DNA of 64,000 bases from AC-51 sp963749895 (GTDB lineage: Bacteria; Actinomycetota; UBA4738; HRBIN12). Shown in pieces: positions 44,282 to 52,962 of this stretch. The first letter of the stretch is position 1; each line of letters begins with the position of its first letter. The notes beneath the pieces are model-generated. The model worked only from the letters and a program-made list of their open reading frames with translations, did no database searches and was not told the DNA's origin. The translations under genes were made by a program, and so were the position numbers. The stretch covers positions 310,001 to 374,000 of the forward strand of contig CAVVOG010000001.1 of assembly GCA_963749895.1 (NCBI GenBank), written 5' to 3'.

Positions 44282-44485
44282 TCAATACGTGTAGATCGCG
44301 CCCACGCTCGGGCCGCGCTGCGTGACCTTCTCGATCCGTCCCCAGGGGAACAGGACCTTGACCCTGTCCTCACCCTCGGTCTGGAGCACCTCCACACCGT
44401 GATCGGTCATCTTCACGGTCGCCGCATCGTCGTCGAGCACGAGGCTTTCTCCACCCACGAAATGGATCTCCGTCGTCGTCGGCAT
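44282..44485 (-). CDS. Small hypothetical protein
   Basis: 67 residues with a good GGGAGGG 4 nt before the ATG. The sequence is beta-rich (EIHFVGGESLVLDDDAATVK, VKVLFPWGRIEKVTQ) and ends in IYTY. It resembles small SH3-like or Hfq-sized folds, but I do not recognise a family. It stands alone between the Ddn-like gene and the acetyltransferase gene. Confidence 0.65.
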   Translation of the reverse strand: MPTTTEIHFVGGESLVLDDDAATVKMTDHGVEVLQTEGEDRVKVLFPWGRIEKVTQRGPSVGAIYTY

Positions 44486-44556
44486 GTTCCCTCCCGGTCG
44501 TCGCCTCCAGCATCGCGCAAGACCGTTCGGTCCCGCCACCGACGAACGGCCGAAGT

Positions 44557-45027
44557 TCAGGCGCGGGCCGCGTAGTCGGCTCGCTCGAACGGCCAGGCGA
44601 CCGAGGCGATCCAGGACGAGACCACCGACCAAAGCTCCCGATCGAGCGCGGCGTGCGATGCACGGACCCACGACCGGACCTTGACGTCATGGGTCGGGTC
44701 CACGGCCGGATACAGGTAGAGGCAGCCGATCACGTCCCTGGTCACGGGATCGAGCACCGTATAGGTGAACCCAACGCGCTCGGCGAAGTCCCGCGCATGC
44801 ATCTCGAGGTCGGCTCGGTTCTCCTCGAGGGTCATCGGGATCGGCCACGGATCGTCGTTCGCTGCGTCGTCGTCGTAGCCGGGGGTCCTGTGGATGTGCT
44901 CGATGCTCGACATCCACGCCTCCAGGTCGCGCTCGGCGTGCTCGGGTCCGAGCGGCTCCAGCACGAACCGCTCCGTGGCCAGACCCGCGGGCGGGTCGAA
45001 GCCGGCCGGGACGAACGGGCGCGCCAT
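44557..45027 (-). CDS. GNAT-family N-acetyltransferase-like protein
   Basis: 156 residues. A GNAT-like arrangement: ERFVLEPLGPEHAERDLEAW at the start, LEMHARDFAERVGFTYTVLD and VIGCLYLYPAVDPTHDVKVR in the middle (strands 4 and 5), ending in a helix. The usual acetyl-CoA pyrophosphate loop is weak, so activity is uncertain. ATG 8 nt behind TACGGT. The P450 gene is divergent, only 41 nt away. Confidence 0.75.
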   Translation of the reverse strand: MARPFVPAGFDPPAGLATERFVLEPLGPEHAERDLEAWMSSIEHIHRTPGYDDDAANDDPWPIPMTLEENRADLEMHARDFAERVGFTYTVLDPVTRDVIGCLYLYPAVDPTHDVKVRSWVRASHAALDRELWSVVSSWIASVAWPFERADYAARA

Positions 45028-45068
45028 CGCCTCGGACCGTACACCTGCCGCACGCTACCCTGCGGCGG
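45028..45068. promoter_or_regulatory. 41-bp divergent leaderless promoter pair
   Basis: Holds TACGGT (minus, 45036-45041, 8 nt from the acetyltransferase ATG) and TACCCT (plus, 45056-45061, 7 nt from the P450 ATG). Each -35 region must overlap the opposite promoter. Confidence 0.6.
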
Positions 45069-46271
45069 ATGCGGTTCGCCCCCGAGAGCGTCGCGTTCAT
45101 CGCCGATCCGTACCCCACCTACGCCGCGCTTCGTCGCGACGCCCCGGTCCTGTACGACGAGGCGACCGACCACTGGCTGGTCGCCCGGTACGAGGACGTG
45201 AACCGCCTGCTACGCGACCGGCGGTTCGGGCGCACGTACCTCCACCGATCCAGCCACCAGGAGATGGGGCGCCCCGACCCACCTGCGTGGCATGGGCCCT
45301 TCTGGGACCTGATCAACGCGGGGATCTTGGACATGGAGGGCACCGACCACATCCGTGTGCGCCGTCTGGTGTCGAAGGCATTCACCCCCGCCTACGTCGA
45401 GGGGCTCCGCCCACGGATCGAGCGACTCGTGGAGGCGCTGGTCGACCCGCTCGTCGGCGCGGGCGAGGTCGACCTGCTCCCGTCGGTGGCCGAGCCCCTG
45501 CCCGTCACGGTGATCGCCGAGATGCTGGGGGTCCCCGACGCCGACCGACACCTGCTGCGCCCGTGGTCGGGCGACATCTGCAAGATGTACGAACTGCGAC
45601 CCTCGCTGGAGGCGCAGCACGACGCCGTCCGTGCGAGCGGGGAGTTCTCCGAGTACCTGCGAGGGCTCGCGCGCCGCAGGCGCGCGAGCCCGGGCGACGA
45701 CCTGATCTCACAGCTCGCCCTCGTCGTCGACGAGGGCGAGCGGCTCACCGAGGACGAGCTGGTCGGCACATGCGTCCTGCTCCTGAACGCCGGCCACGAG
45801 GCCACCGTGAACTCGACCGTCCTGGGGTGGTGGACGCTGTTCCGCCACCCGGATCGGCTCGCCGAGCTGCGGGCCGACCTCGGCCTCGTGCCGACCGCGG
45901 TCGACGAACTGCTGCGGTTCGACACGCCGCTGCAGATGTTCGAGCGCTGGGTCCTCGAACCGTTCGAGCTCCACGGCGTCGAGATCCCGCAGGGTGCCGA
46001 GCTGGGCCTGCTGTTCGGATCGGCGAACCGCGACCCCGAGGTGTTCGACGCCCCCGACGAACTCCGGCTCGACCGCGACCCGAACCCGCACCTCACGTTC
46101 GGGGCGGGGATCCACTACTGCCTGGGCGCGACGCTCGGCCGTCTCGAGCTCCAGACCTCTTTCTCGGCGATGCTCACGCGGTTCCCGGGGATGGAGCCCG
46201 TCGAGGAGCCGAGGTGGAAGCCGAACTACGTGATCCGCGGGCTCGAGGGCCTGCGCGTCCGGCTAGGGTGA
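45069..46271 (+). CDS. Cytochrome P450
   Basis: 400 residues, soluble. I-helix oxygen-binding motif LLNAGHEATVN, K-helix ExxR in AVDELLRFDTP, and haem loop FGAGIHYCLGATLGR near residue 350 with the ligand Cys. The ATG follows TACCCT by 7 nt. Redox partners are not nearby. The -10 box of the next gene is embedded in its last codons. Confidence 0.95.
   Translation: MRFAPESVAFIADPYPTYAALRRDAPVLYDEATDHWLVARYEDVNRLLRDRRFGRTYLHRSSHQEMGRPDPPAWHGPFWDLINAGILDMEGTDHIRVRRLVSKAFTPAYVEGLRPRIERLVEALVDPLVGAGEVDLLPSVAEPLPVTVIAEMLGVPDADRHLLRPWSGDICKMYELRPSLEAQHDAVRASGEFSEYLRGLARRRRASPGDDLISQLALVVDEGERLTEDELVGTCVLLLNAGHEATVNSTVLGWWTLFRHPDRLAELRADLGLVPTAVDELLRFDTPLQMFERWVLEPFELHGVEIPQGAELGLLFGSANRDPEVFDAPDELRLDRDPNPHLTFGAGIHYCLGATLGRLELQTSFSAMLTRFPGMEPVEEPRWKPNYVIRGLEGLRVRLG
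46264..46269 (+). promoter_or_regulatory. -10 box embedded in the P450 stop region
   Basis: TAGGGT lies 7 nt before the ATG of the carboxymuconolactone decarboxylase-like gene; its last T begins the P450 TGA. Confidence 0.55.
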
Positions 46272-46276
46272 CGCCC

Positions 46277-46645
46277 ATGGACGACGAGCGGTACGACCGA
46301 GGTCGCGAGAGGTTCCTGGAGGTCCACGACGAGAAGGCCCTGGCGGCCGTCGAGGGGCTCGGCGACATGGGCCGCGCGATCGTGGAGTTCGTCTACGGCG
46401 ACGTCTACACGCGCGAGGCACTCAGCACACGAGACCGGGAACTCGCAGCGGTGGCGGCGCTGGTGGCGCTCGGACGCTCGTCGCAGATCCCCCAGCACCT
46501 GCGTGCGTCGTTGAAGGCGGGTGTCACCCCCGACGAGCTCCGCGAGGTGATCCTCCAGACCGCGACGATCGCCGGGTTCCCGCCCGCGATGAACGCGATG
46601 TCGACCTTGCGCTCGATCCTGGGCGAGCAGGGTCGGGGCGACTGA
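46277..46645 (+). CDS. Carboxymuconolactone decarboxylase-family protein
   Basis: 122 residues, all-helical. FVYGDVYTREALSTRDRELA, SSQIPQHLRASLKAGVTPDE and ILQTATIAGFPPAMNAM are typical of the CMD/AhpD fold. The CxxC of AhpD is absent, so it is of the CMD rather than the peroxidase type. Start 5 nt after the P450 stop, but it has its own -10 box. Its stop abuts that of the convergent GyrI-like gene with no gap. Confidence 0.87.
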   Translation: MDDERYDRGRERFLEVHDEKALAAVEGLGDMGRAIVEFVYGDVYTREALSTRDRELAAVAALVALGRSSQIPQHLRASLKAGVTPDELREVILQTATIAGFPPAMNAMSTLRSILGEQGRGD

Positions 46646-47104
46646 TCAACCGACCGGCCAGTCGATCTCCGTCAGGGTCTCGTCGGCACCGACCTCGTTC
46701 GGGTCGTTGAGGTACAGCTCGCGCGGTGGTCCAACGGGTTCGACCTCGTGCTCGGTCAGCCACGTCGTGAGGGCCTCGTAGGCCTCGCCGAGACGCTCGT
46801 ACGCCCCGCGGTGCACGGTCGAGACCGCGTGCGCGGGCTCGAGCGTCTTCACGGCCATCCCGACGGGAGGGTCGAACCCGGCGACGACCGGGACGAACAC
46901 CTCGATGTCACCCGGACGCTCCGGATCCATCTCGTGATAGACGACGCCGGGCATCCCCTCGCCGAACCCCACGGGGGCCACGGCGTCCACCAGCCGGTGG
47001 AAGGCGGAGGGGATCACCGTCCCGGCCTCGGTCAGCCGAACGTGCTCGACGACCGACACGACCCGCATCTCGGGCAGGTCCTTCTCCACGATCTCATAGC
47101 TCAT
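46646..47104 (-). CDS. GyrI-like effector-binding domain protein
   Basis: 152 residues of the SHV/GyrI-like fold: MSYEIVEKDLPEMRVVSVVE, YHEMDPERPGDIEVFVPV and HRGAYERLGEAYEALTTWL, ending LYLNDPNEV and TEIDWPVG. Stand-alone members bind or hydrolyse small molecules. The ATG is preceded by GGGAGG with 7 nt between. Confidence 0.87.
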   Translation of the reverse strand: MSYEIVEKDLPEMRVVSVVEHVRLTEAGTVIPSAFHRLVDAVAPVGFGEGMPGVVYHEMDPERPGDIEVFVPVVAGFDPPVGMAVKTLEPAHAVSTVHRGAYERLGEAYEALTTWLTEHEVEPVGPPRELYLNDPNEVGADETLTEIDWPVG

Positions 47105-47178
47105 CACGCACCTCCCCATCTCCCGGGAATCAGACGCTGGCACGGGGGACCGTCCGCGACCAGGGCCGGTCGGCCGCC

Positions 47179-47184
47179 TATGCT
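47179..47184 (+). promoter_or_regulatory. -10 box, leaderless promoter
   Basis: TATGCT lies 7 nt before the GTG at 47192. The upstream ATG at 47180 would fall inside the -10 box, so GTG is the start. Confidence 0.55.
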
Positions 47185-47191
47185 GGCGACC

Positions 47192-47800
47192 GTGACGAAC
47201 CAGTCCGGAGGCATCGCGACGAAGCTGCTGGTGGGTGTGTTCGCCGTGGCTATCGTCGCGAGCATCGGTGCGTACCTGTTCCTACGCAACGACACACCGC
47301 TCGCCCTGTCGCCTGAGGCGACCCTCGGCGTGAACCGCGCGATCGAGGACGCGGGCGTCACCGAGGACGGCGTCGTGCTCACGCGCGGCGGTGAGGTGTA
47401 CGTCGCGACGTTCGTTCGCAACGACGGTCGCTTCCCGGTAACCCTGCAGAAGTTGGGGGACCTCGGCGAGATCGACGCCGTGCCCTACATCCCGTCCGAA
47501 CTCCGCCTGGGGGACGGCTCCACACCCGATCCCGATGGCACGGCCGTCTTCTCGCCGCAGACCCTCGATCCAGGTGAAGGGATCGGCGTCCTCGTGATCT
47601 ACACGCCCAACCCCGACCTGCGTTGCCAGGTCCTGCCCGAAGAGGCGGTGGGGCGGGGCACGACGATCGCCGGGTTCCCGCTCGAGGGAACGGTGTACGG
47701 GGTGACCTTCACGCAGGACCTCGAAGCCTCGGAACCGTTCACCCGGGTCGCTCCGGCGACGCAGGCAGAGTGCGAGGCGGCCTTCACCGACGCGACGTAG
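47192..47800 (+). CDS. Single-pass membrane protein, unknown
   Basis: 202 residues from GTG. One N-terminal transmembrane helix (LLVGVFAVAIVASIGAYLFL) and an extracytoplasmic beta-rich domain with TFVRNDGRFPVTLQKLGD and LDPGEGIGVLVIYTPNPDLR, which looks like an immunoglobulin- or copper-chaperone-like sandwich. Two cysteines in the C-half (LRCQV and AECEA) may pair. Unrecognised family. It ends 3 nt before the convergent ABC permease gene. Confidence 0.68.
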   Translation: MTNQSGGIATKLLVGVFAVAIVASIGAYLFLRNDTPLALSPEATLGVNRAIEDAGVTEDGVVLTRGGEVYVATFVRNDGRFPVTLQKLGDLGEIDAVPYIPSELRLGDGSTPDPDGTAVFSPQTLDPGEGIGVLVIYTPNPDLRCQVLPEEAVGRGTTIAGFPLEGTVYGVTFTQDLEASEPFTRVAPATQAECEAAFTDAT

Positions 47801-47803
47801 CGC

Positions 47804-48556
47804 TCAGACGTCCCGGCGCCGCTCGAGCACGAGCGCGAGGACCCACGCCGAGATCGCGTACGCGAGCATCAGGCCGAACGCCGCGGGCCGGGCGAGCAGG
47901 TCCGGGTTCTCGGGACCGAAGGCGGCCGCCGCGCCCGCGAACGGCGCCCAAGGCAACAGCGACGGCACCAGAGCGGTCGCCAACGGCTCGACCACGAGGA
48001 CCCAGCCAAGGACCACGAGGATCGCGACGACCTGACTCCGGACGGCCACCCCGAGTGCGACGGCGATGATCCCGGCGTACGCGCACTGCAGGGCACCCTC
48101 GACGAGCGCGACGCCGATGGTCGCGTCCAAGGCGGGGCCGCCGCCTTTGACCGCGAACCACGCCACGACGATCGAAAGCGCGAGCAGGCCCGTGATCACC
48201 CCGAACATCGCACCGATCGGGGCGGCGGCCAGGGACTTCGCGGTGACCACCCGCCCGCGGTGGGGCGTGGTGAGGTAGGTCCCGGCCGCCGTCGAGTACC
48301 GGTACTCCGTGGTCGCCATCGTGGCCGCGAGGACCAGCACGAACAGGTACGCCTGCGCGGCCGAGTGGACGATCGTGCGGACGTCCTCGGTCGTACGGAC
48401 CGGGGTGAGGCCCGCCTCACGCCCCTCGGCCGTCCCTGAGATCACCAACAACAAGAGGGCGCCGGCGCCGTTCAACAGGAGGGAGCCGACGAGCAACCCG
48501 ATCCACAGCCTGGTCGTGCGGACCTTGCGCAGCTCGGCCCGGACCAACCCGATCAC
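47804..48556 (-). CDS. ABC-2 type transporter permease
   Basis: 250 residues with six hydrophobic helices. N-terminal MIGLVRAELRKVRTTRLWIG is the typical coupling-helix start of ABC-2 permeases paired with a single ATPase. It overlaps the ATPase gene by 4 nt (ATGA). The substrate is unknown; pairs like this often export drugs or lipids or act in self-protection. Confidence 0.9.
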   Translation of the reverse strand: MIGLVRAELRKVRTTRLWIGLLVGSLLLNGAGALLLLVISGTAEGREAGLTPVRTTEDVRTIVHSAAQAYLFVLVLAATMATTEYRYSTAAGTYLTTPHRGRVVTAKSLAAAPIGAMFGVITGLLALSIVVAWFAVKGGGPALDATIGVALVEGALQCAYAGIIAVALGVAVRSQVVAILVVLGWVLVVEPLATALVPSLLPWAPFAGAAAAFGPENPDLLARPAAFGLMLAYAISAWVLALVLERRRDV

Positions 48557-49449
48557 GTGGCACCGCCTTGCGTGAGCGACAGGAAGGCATCCTCCAGGCT
48601 CAGCGTTCGCGGTCGGAGCTCGTGCAGGACGATGCCGTCGCGGGCGGCGACCTCCCCGACCCGCTCCACCGTCAGGCCCGTCACCGTGAGCGCGCCGTCG
48701 GAACCCGCGTCCACCGTGGCCCCCTCGCGGCGCAGGGCGTCTGCCAGTCCGGCCGTGTCGGGGCTCCGCGCGAGAACCCCGACCGACGACGTCAACACGT
48801 CGATCGACCCTTCGGTGATCAGCCGACCGGAACCGATCACGACGACGCGGTCCGCGACCGCCTGCACCTCAGCGAGCACGTGGCTCGAGATCAGGACCGC
48901 GCCCCCGCGGTCCGCGAAGGTCCGGAGCGCCCCGCGGAGCCACGCCATCCCGGCGGGGTCGAGACCGTTCGCGGGCTCGTCCAGCACGAGGATCGACGGA
49001 TCGCCCAAGAGGGCAGCCGACAGGGCGAGCCGCTGCCGCATCCCCGAGGAGAACCCGCCGACGCGCCGGTCCCCGTACTCGGACATCGCGGTCGCCGCCA
49101 GCACCGTGTCGACGCGGCTGCGGTCCAGACCGGCCGCCAGCGCCGCCACGTGGAGGTGCTCACGCGCGGTGCGGCCCGGATGGAACCCCGTCACCTCGAG
49201 GGCCGCCCCCACGACCCGCAGGGGGTCCGACAGGTCGCGGTACCGCGACCCACCCAGCCTCGCCTCGCCACCGGACGGCCGGGCGAGCCCGAGCAGGCAC
49301 CGCATCGTGGTGGTCTTGCCCGCCCCGTTCGGGCCGAGGAACCCGGTGACCGACCCGCGCGGGACCGAGAACGACAGGTCATCGACGGCGGTCACGGCGC
49401 GGAAGCGCTTCGAGAGGGATCCGACCTCGATCGCGGCGGCTTCGGACAT
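48553..49449 (-). CDS. ABC transporter ATP-binding protein (DrrA/CcmA-like)
   Basis: 298 residues. Walker A GPNGAGKTTT, signature FSSGMRQRLALSAALLG, Walker B ILVLDEPANGLDP, H-loop ISSHVLAE. The C-terminal domain of about 80 residues is typical of drug or antibiotic ABC-2 exporters. The ATG lies 8 nt behind TAGGCT. It forms a two-gene operon with the permease. Confidence 0.92.
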   Translation of the reverse strand: MSEAAAIEVGSLSKRFRAVTAVDDLSFSVPRGSVTGFLGPNGAGKTTTMRCLLGLARPSGGEARLGGSRYRDLSDPLRVVGAALEVTGFHPGRTAREHLHVAALAAGLDRSRVDTVLAATAMSEYGDRRVGGFSSGMRQRLALSAALLGDPSILVLDEPANGLDPAGMAWLRGALRTFADRGGAVLISSHVLAEVQAVADRVVVIGSGRLITEGSIDVLTSSVGVLARSPDTAGLADALRREGATVDAGSDGALTVTGLTVERVGEVAARDGIVLHELRPRTLSLEDAFLSLTQGGAT

Positions 49450-49457
49450 CGCCGCCC

Positions 49458-49463
49458 AGCCTA
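49458..49463 (-). promoter_or_regulatory. -10 box, leaderless promoter of the ABC operon
   Basis: TAGGCT on the minus strand lies 8 nt before the ATPase ATG. Confidence 0.55.
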
Positions 49464-49530
49464 GCCGCGCGGCCCCGTTCGACCCGCATCGGTGGGGTCC
49501 ACGGGCCCGGTCGGACATCGCGCCCCTGTC

Positions 49531-49536
49531 TAGGGT
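49531..49536 (+). promoter_or_regulatory. -10 box of cydAB
   Basis: TAGGGT lies 33 nt before the cydA ATG. Unlike most promoters here it gives a true leader, with AAGGAGG at 49556-49562 as Shine-Dalgarno sequence. Confidence 0.5.
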
Positions 49537-49569
49537 GAGGCACGGAGGCGACCCGAAGGAGGCCCGCGC

Positions 49570-50940
49570 ATGGATGCCTTCGAGCTGGCCAGGCTGCAGT
49601 TCGCCCTGACCACGATCTTCCACTTCTTCTTCGTCCCGCTGTCGATCGGATTGGCGTTCATCACGGCGATCTTCCAGACGGCCTGGTACCGCACCCAGGA
49701 CGACGGCTACCTGCGCCTGACGAAGTTCTGGGGCAAGTTGTTCCTGGTCAACTTCGCCCTCGGCGTGGTCACCGGGATCGTGCAGGAGTTCCAGTTCGGG
49801 ATGAACTGGTCGGCCTACAGCCGGTTCGTCGGCGACGTGTTCGGCGCGCCGCTGGCGATCGAGGGGCTCGCAGCCTTCTTCCTGGAGTCGACCTTCCTGG
49901 GCCTGTGGATCTTCGGATGGAGTCGGCTGAGTCCCCGAGTGCACCTGGCGACGATCTGGATCGTGGCGATCGGAACGTGCATCTCGGCCTTCTTCATCCT
50001 GGCCGCGAACGCCTGGATGCAGCACCCGGTCGGCTACACGCTCAACCCCGAGACGGGGCGGGCGGAGATGACCGACATCATGGCGATGTTCACGAACCCG
50101 ACGCTGTGGGCGCACTTCCCGCACACGATCGCGGCCGCGCTCGTGACGGGTGGGATGTTCGTGCTCGGCATCTCGGCATGGCACCTGTGGCGGCAGCGCG
50201 ACGTCGAGCTGTTCCGCAAGGCTGCAGGGACCGCGCTCGCGATCACCCTGGTGGCGTCCGTCGTCGTCGCGTTCACGGGCCACTTCCAGGCGCAGCTGAT
50301 GACGGAACAGCAGCCGATGAAGATGGCAGCAGCCGAGGCGTTGTGGGAGACGGAGTCGGGGGCGTCCTTCTCGCTGTTCGCGATCGGCGATGAGCGCGCC
50401 GGGGAGAACATCATCGACATCTCGCTTCCCCACATGCTGTCGGTCCTGGCGACGAACACCTGGGACGGCACGGTCTACGGGATCAACGACCTCCAGGCGA
50501 CCTACGAGGCCACGTACGGTGAGGGGAGCTACATCCCCATCGTGTGGATCCAGTACTGGAGCTTCCGCCTGATGACCGGTGCGGGGTTCGTCATGATCGC
50601 GATCTCCCTGGTCGGTCTGTGGCTGCTCCGCAAGGGGAAGTTGGAGACGACGACCTGGTTCCTGGTACTCACGCTCCCGGCGATCGCCCTGCCCTACGTC
50701 GCGAACTCCCTCGGTTGGGTGTTCACCGAGATGGGGCGACAGCCCTGGGTGGTCTACGGGCTCCTGCGGACCGCCGACGCCGCCTCCCCCACGGTGGGCA
50801 TCGGTCTCGTGCTGACCACGGTGATCGGATTCACGCTGATCTACGGGTTCCTCACCGTGGTCGACGTGATCTTGCTGCGGCGGTTCGCGAGGGCCGACCC
50901 ACCCGCCCCCGACGCCGCGCCGCGGCTGGTCGTCTACTGA
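49570..50940 (+). CDS. cydA: Cytochrome bd quinol oxidase subunit I
   Basis: 456 residues, about nine helices. The N-terminus has ARLQFALTTIFHFFFVPLSI with the haem-ligand His; later SAYSRFVGDVFGAPLAIEGL, TGHFQAQLMTEQQPMKMAAA and the quinol-site block TEMGRQPWVVYGLLRTADA. The Q-loop is short. It oxidises quinol and reduces O2 at high affinity. Strong AAGGAGG ribosome site. Confidence 0.95.
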   Translation: MDAFELARLQFALTTIFHFFFVPLSIGLAFITAIFQTAWYRTQDDGYLRLTKFWGKLFLVNFALGVVTGIVQEFQFGMNWSAYSRFVGDVFGAPLAIEGLAAFFLESTFLGLWIFGWSRLSPRVHLATIWIVAIGTCISAFFILAANAWMQHPVGYTLNPETGRAEMTDIMAMFTNPTLWAHFPHTIAAALVTGGMFVLGISAWHLWRQRDVELFRKAAGTALAITLVASVVVAFTGHFQAQLMTEQQPMKMAAAEALWETESGASFSLFAIGDERAGENIIDISLPHMLSVLATNTWDGTVYGINDLQATYEATYGEGSYIPIVWIQYWSFRLMTGAGFVMIAISLVGLWLLRKGKLETTTWFLVLTLPAIALPYVANSLGWVFTEMGRQPWVVYGLLRTADAASPTVGIGLVLTTVIGFTLIYGFLTVVDVILLRRFARADPPAPDAAPRLVVY

Positions 50941-50953
50941 GGAGGTGAGGACG

Positions 50954-52003
50954 ATGCAAGAGGGATACCTCAACCTCGAGACCCTGTGGTTCGGCCTGAT
51001 CGCCGTGCTGTGGATGGGCTACTTCTTCCTGGAAGGGTTCGACTTCGGCGTGGGCATCTTGTTTCCGTTCCTCGGCAAGGACGACGTCGACCGCCGCGTC
51101 ATGGTCAACACGATCGGACCCGTCTGGGACGGGAACGAGGTCTGGCTCATCGTCGCGGGCGGCGCCACGTTCGCCGCGTTCCCCGAGTGGTACGCGACGC
51201 TGTTCAGCGGCTTCTACCTGGCGCTGTTCCTGATCCTCGCGGCGCTGATCTTCCGTGGGGTGGCGTTCGAGTTCCGTGGCAAGGACCCGCGCCCCGAGTG
51301 GCGAGCGAGATGGGACCTCGCGATCTTCTGGGGCAGTCTGCTGCCGGCGCTGCTGTGGGGCGTGGCGTTCGGCAACATCGTCCGCGGCACCCCGGTCGGC
51401 GAGGACTTCGAGTGGGCCGGGAGCTTCTTCGACCTGCTGAACCCGTTCGCGCTGCTGGCCGGAGTGACCTCCCTGCTGCTGTTCACCCTGCACGGAGCGG
51501 TGTTCCTCACCCTGAAGACGCACGGGGACATCCAGGGACGGGCGCGCGTGCTCGCGAAGCGCCTGACGGTCCCCACGGCGGCCCTCGTCCTCGGGCTCCT
51601 GGCATGGATGTACCTGGATGCCCGCGGGGAGGACCACATCGTTCCGGGGATCGTCCCCGTCTTGGCTCTGATCGCGATCGTCGCCGTCGAGTGGCTCCTG
51701 CGTGAGGAGTGGGACGGGTGGGCGTTCGCCCTGACGGGGCTCGGGATCGTGGCGATCACGGCCACGATGTTCCTGCGGCTGTACCCGGCGGTGATGCCCT
51801 CGAGCATCGACCCCGCGTACGACCTCACGATCTGGAACGCGTCCTCGACCCACTACACCCTGAAGGTGATGACGATCGTCGCGGCGATCTTCACGCCGCT
51901 GGTCCTGATGTATCAGGCGTGGACGTACTGGGTGTTCCGCAAGCGGATCGGCCGTGAGGACGTCGAACCCGCGGCTGCGAGCCCGTCACCCGGTCCTGCG
52001 TAG
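50954..52003 (+). CDS. cydB: Cytochrome bd quinol oxidase subunit II
   Basis: 349 residues, about eight to nine helices. MQEGYLNLETLWFGLIAVLW, FLEGFDFGVGILFPFLGKDD, and NTIGPVWDGNEVWLIVAGGA are hallmark CydB motifs. ATG 50954 has GGAGG 8 nt upstream, better than the in-frame GTG 50945. It starts 13 nt after cydA and is followed by a strong hairpin. No cydC/cydD is nearby. Confidence 0.95.
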   Translation: MQEGYLNLETLWFGLIAVLWMGYFFLEGFDFGVGILFPFLGKDDVDRRVMVNTIGPVWDGNEVWLIVAGGATFAAFPEWYATLFSGFYLALFLILAALIFRGVAFEFRGKDPRPEWRARWDLAIFWGSLLPALLWGVAFGNIVRGTPVGEDFEWAGSFFDLLNPFALLAGVTSLLLFTLHGAVFLTLKTHGDIQGRARVLAKRLTVPTAALVLGLLAWMYLDARGEDHIVPGIVPVLALIAIVAVEWLLREEWDGWAFALTGLGIVAITATMFLRLYPAVMPSSIDPAYDLTIWNASSTHYTLKVMTIVAAIFTPLVLMYQAWTYWVFRKRIGREDVEPAAASPSPGPA

Positions 52004-52020
52004 TCGCTCGACCCCACGTT

Positions 52021-52050
52021 GACGCGCCCCGCCTTCGGCGGGGGCGCGTC
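52021..52050 (+). terminator. Hairpin terminator of cydAB
   Basis: GACGCGCCCCGCC and GGCGGGGGCGCGTC form a 13-bp stem with one bulged G around a TTCG-type loop. It ends exactly where the next -10 box begins. No U-tract. Confidence 0.7.
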
Positions 52051-52056
52051 TATGCT
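52051..52056 (+). promoter_or_regulatory. -10 box, leaderless promoter of the PAC2 gene
   Basis: TATGCT lies 6 nt before the ATG, immediately behind the cydAB hairpin. Confidence 0.6.
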
Positions 52057-52062
52057 GCCTCG

Positions 52063-52908
52063 ATGCCCCTGTACCGCCACGACAGCCCCTTGCCGAGCGA
52101 CCTCCTCGCGCCGGTCATGGTCGCCGCGTTCGACGGATGGGTCGACGCGGCCGGCGCCGCCAGCGCCGCCGCCGACCGACTCGCGAGCGGTGGCACGGAC
52201 GTGGCCACCTTCGACGCCGACGTCCTGTACGACTACCGGTCGCGTCGCCCGGTGCTGGACATCATCGACGGAACCCCGATGCGTCTCGAGTGGCCGGCGC
52301 TGCGGTTGCACCGCGTCCACGTGGGCGGACGCGACGTCTTGGTCCTGCACGGCGCCGAACCCGACTTCCGGTGGCGCGAGCTCGGCAGCGACCTGCTCGA
52401 CCTGTGTCTGCGGCTCGGCGTCGTGCAGTGGGTCAGCCTGGGCGCGATCCCGGCGGCGGTGGCCCACACACGGCCCGTCGGCGTCCTGGCGACGGCTTCG
52501 GGGAACGGACTGCTCCACGAGGCCGAGACGCAGGGACCCCCGGGGCTCCTGCGCGTGCCGAGCGCCTGCCTTTCGGCGATCGAGCTGGCCGTCTCCGGCA
52601 GTGGGATCCCGGCGGTGGGCTTCTACGCACAGGTCCCTCACTACGTCGGCGGCCCCTTCGCCGCAGCCACGCTCGCGCTCCTGCGCCACCTGGCCCGCCA
52701 CCTGTCGCTCGAGCTCCCGCTGGAGGACCTCGAGGAGGACGCGAACCAGCAACGGGCCCGTCTGGATGCCGCCGTCGAGGCCGACGACGATGTCCGCGAG
52801 ATCCTCGCCCGGCTCCAGGACGGCGAGGAGGAGATCCCGAGCGGCGACGAGCTCGCCGCCGAGATCGAGCGCTTCCTGCGCGGTCAGGGCCCGGCCCCTG
52901 GGGCCTGA
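52063..52908 (+). CDS. PAC2-family protein
   Basis: 281 residues related to the proteasome-assembly chaperone PAC2 family, common in actinobacteria. VMVAAFDGWVDAAGAASAAA, DADVLYDYRSRRPVL, LHRVHVGGRDVLVLHGAEPD and VPHYVGGPFAAATLALL are typical; the C-terminal 70 residues are acidic and helical. Cellular role not established in bacteria. Confidence 0.88.
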   Translation: MPLYRHDSPLPSDLLAPVMVAAFDGWVDAAGAASAAADRLASGGTDVATFDADVLYDYRSRRPVLDIIDGTPMRLEWPALRLHRVHVGGRDVLVLHGAEPDFRWRELGSDLLDLCLRLGVVQWVSLGAIPAAVAHTRPVGVLATASGNGLLHEAETQGPPGLLRVPSACLSAIELAVSGSGIPAVGFYAQVPHYVGGPFAAATLALLRHLARHLSLELPLEDLEEDANQQRARLDAAVEADDDVREILARLQDGEEEIPSGDELAAEIERFLRGQGPAPGA

Positions 52909-52954
52909 GACCGGCGGTCACCCGCGGCCGAACCTACGCATCTGCTCCGGGTGC

Positions 52955-52960
52955 TATGGT
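52955..52960 (+). promoter_or_regulatory. -10 box before the cobalamin riboswitch
   Basis: TATGGT; transcription would begin near 52967, at the 5' edge of the riboswitch. Confidence 0.5.
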
Positions 52961-52962
52961 GC

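Noticed and set aside
49450..50973. Upstream extension of the ABC ATPase frame antisense to cydA
   Set aside because: Low-complexity charged peptide; the true ATPase start is fixed by its domain and -10 box at 49458, and cydA on the plus strand is unmistakable.
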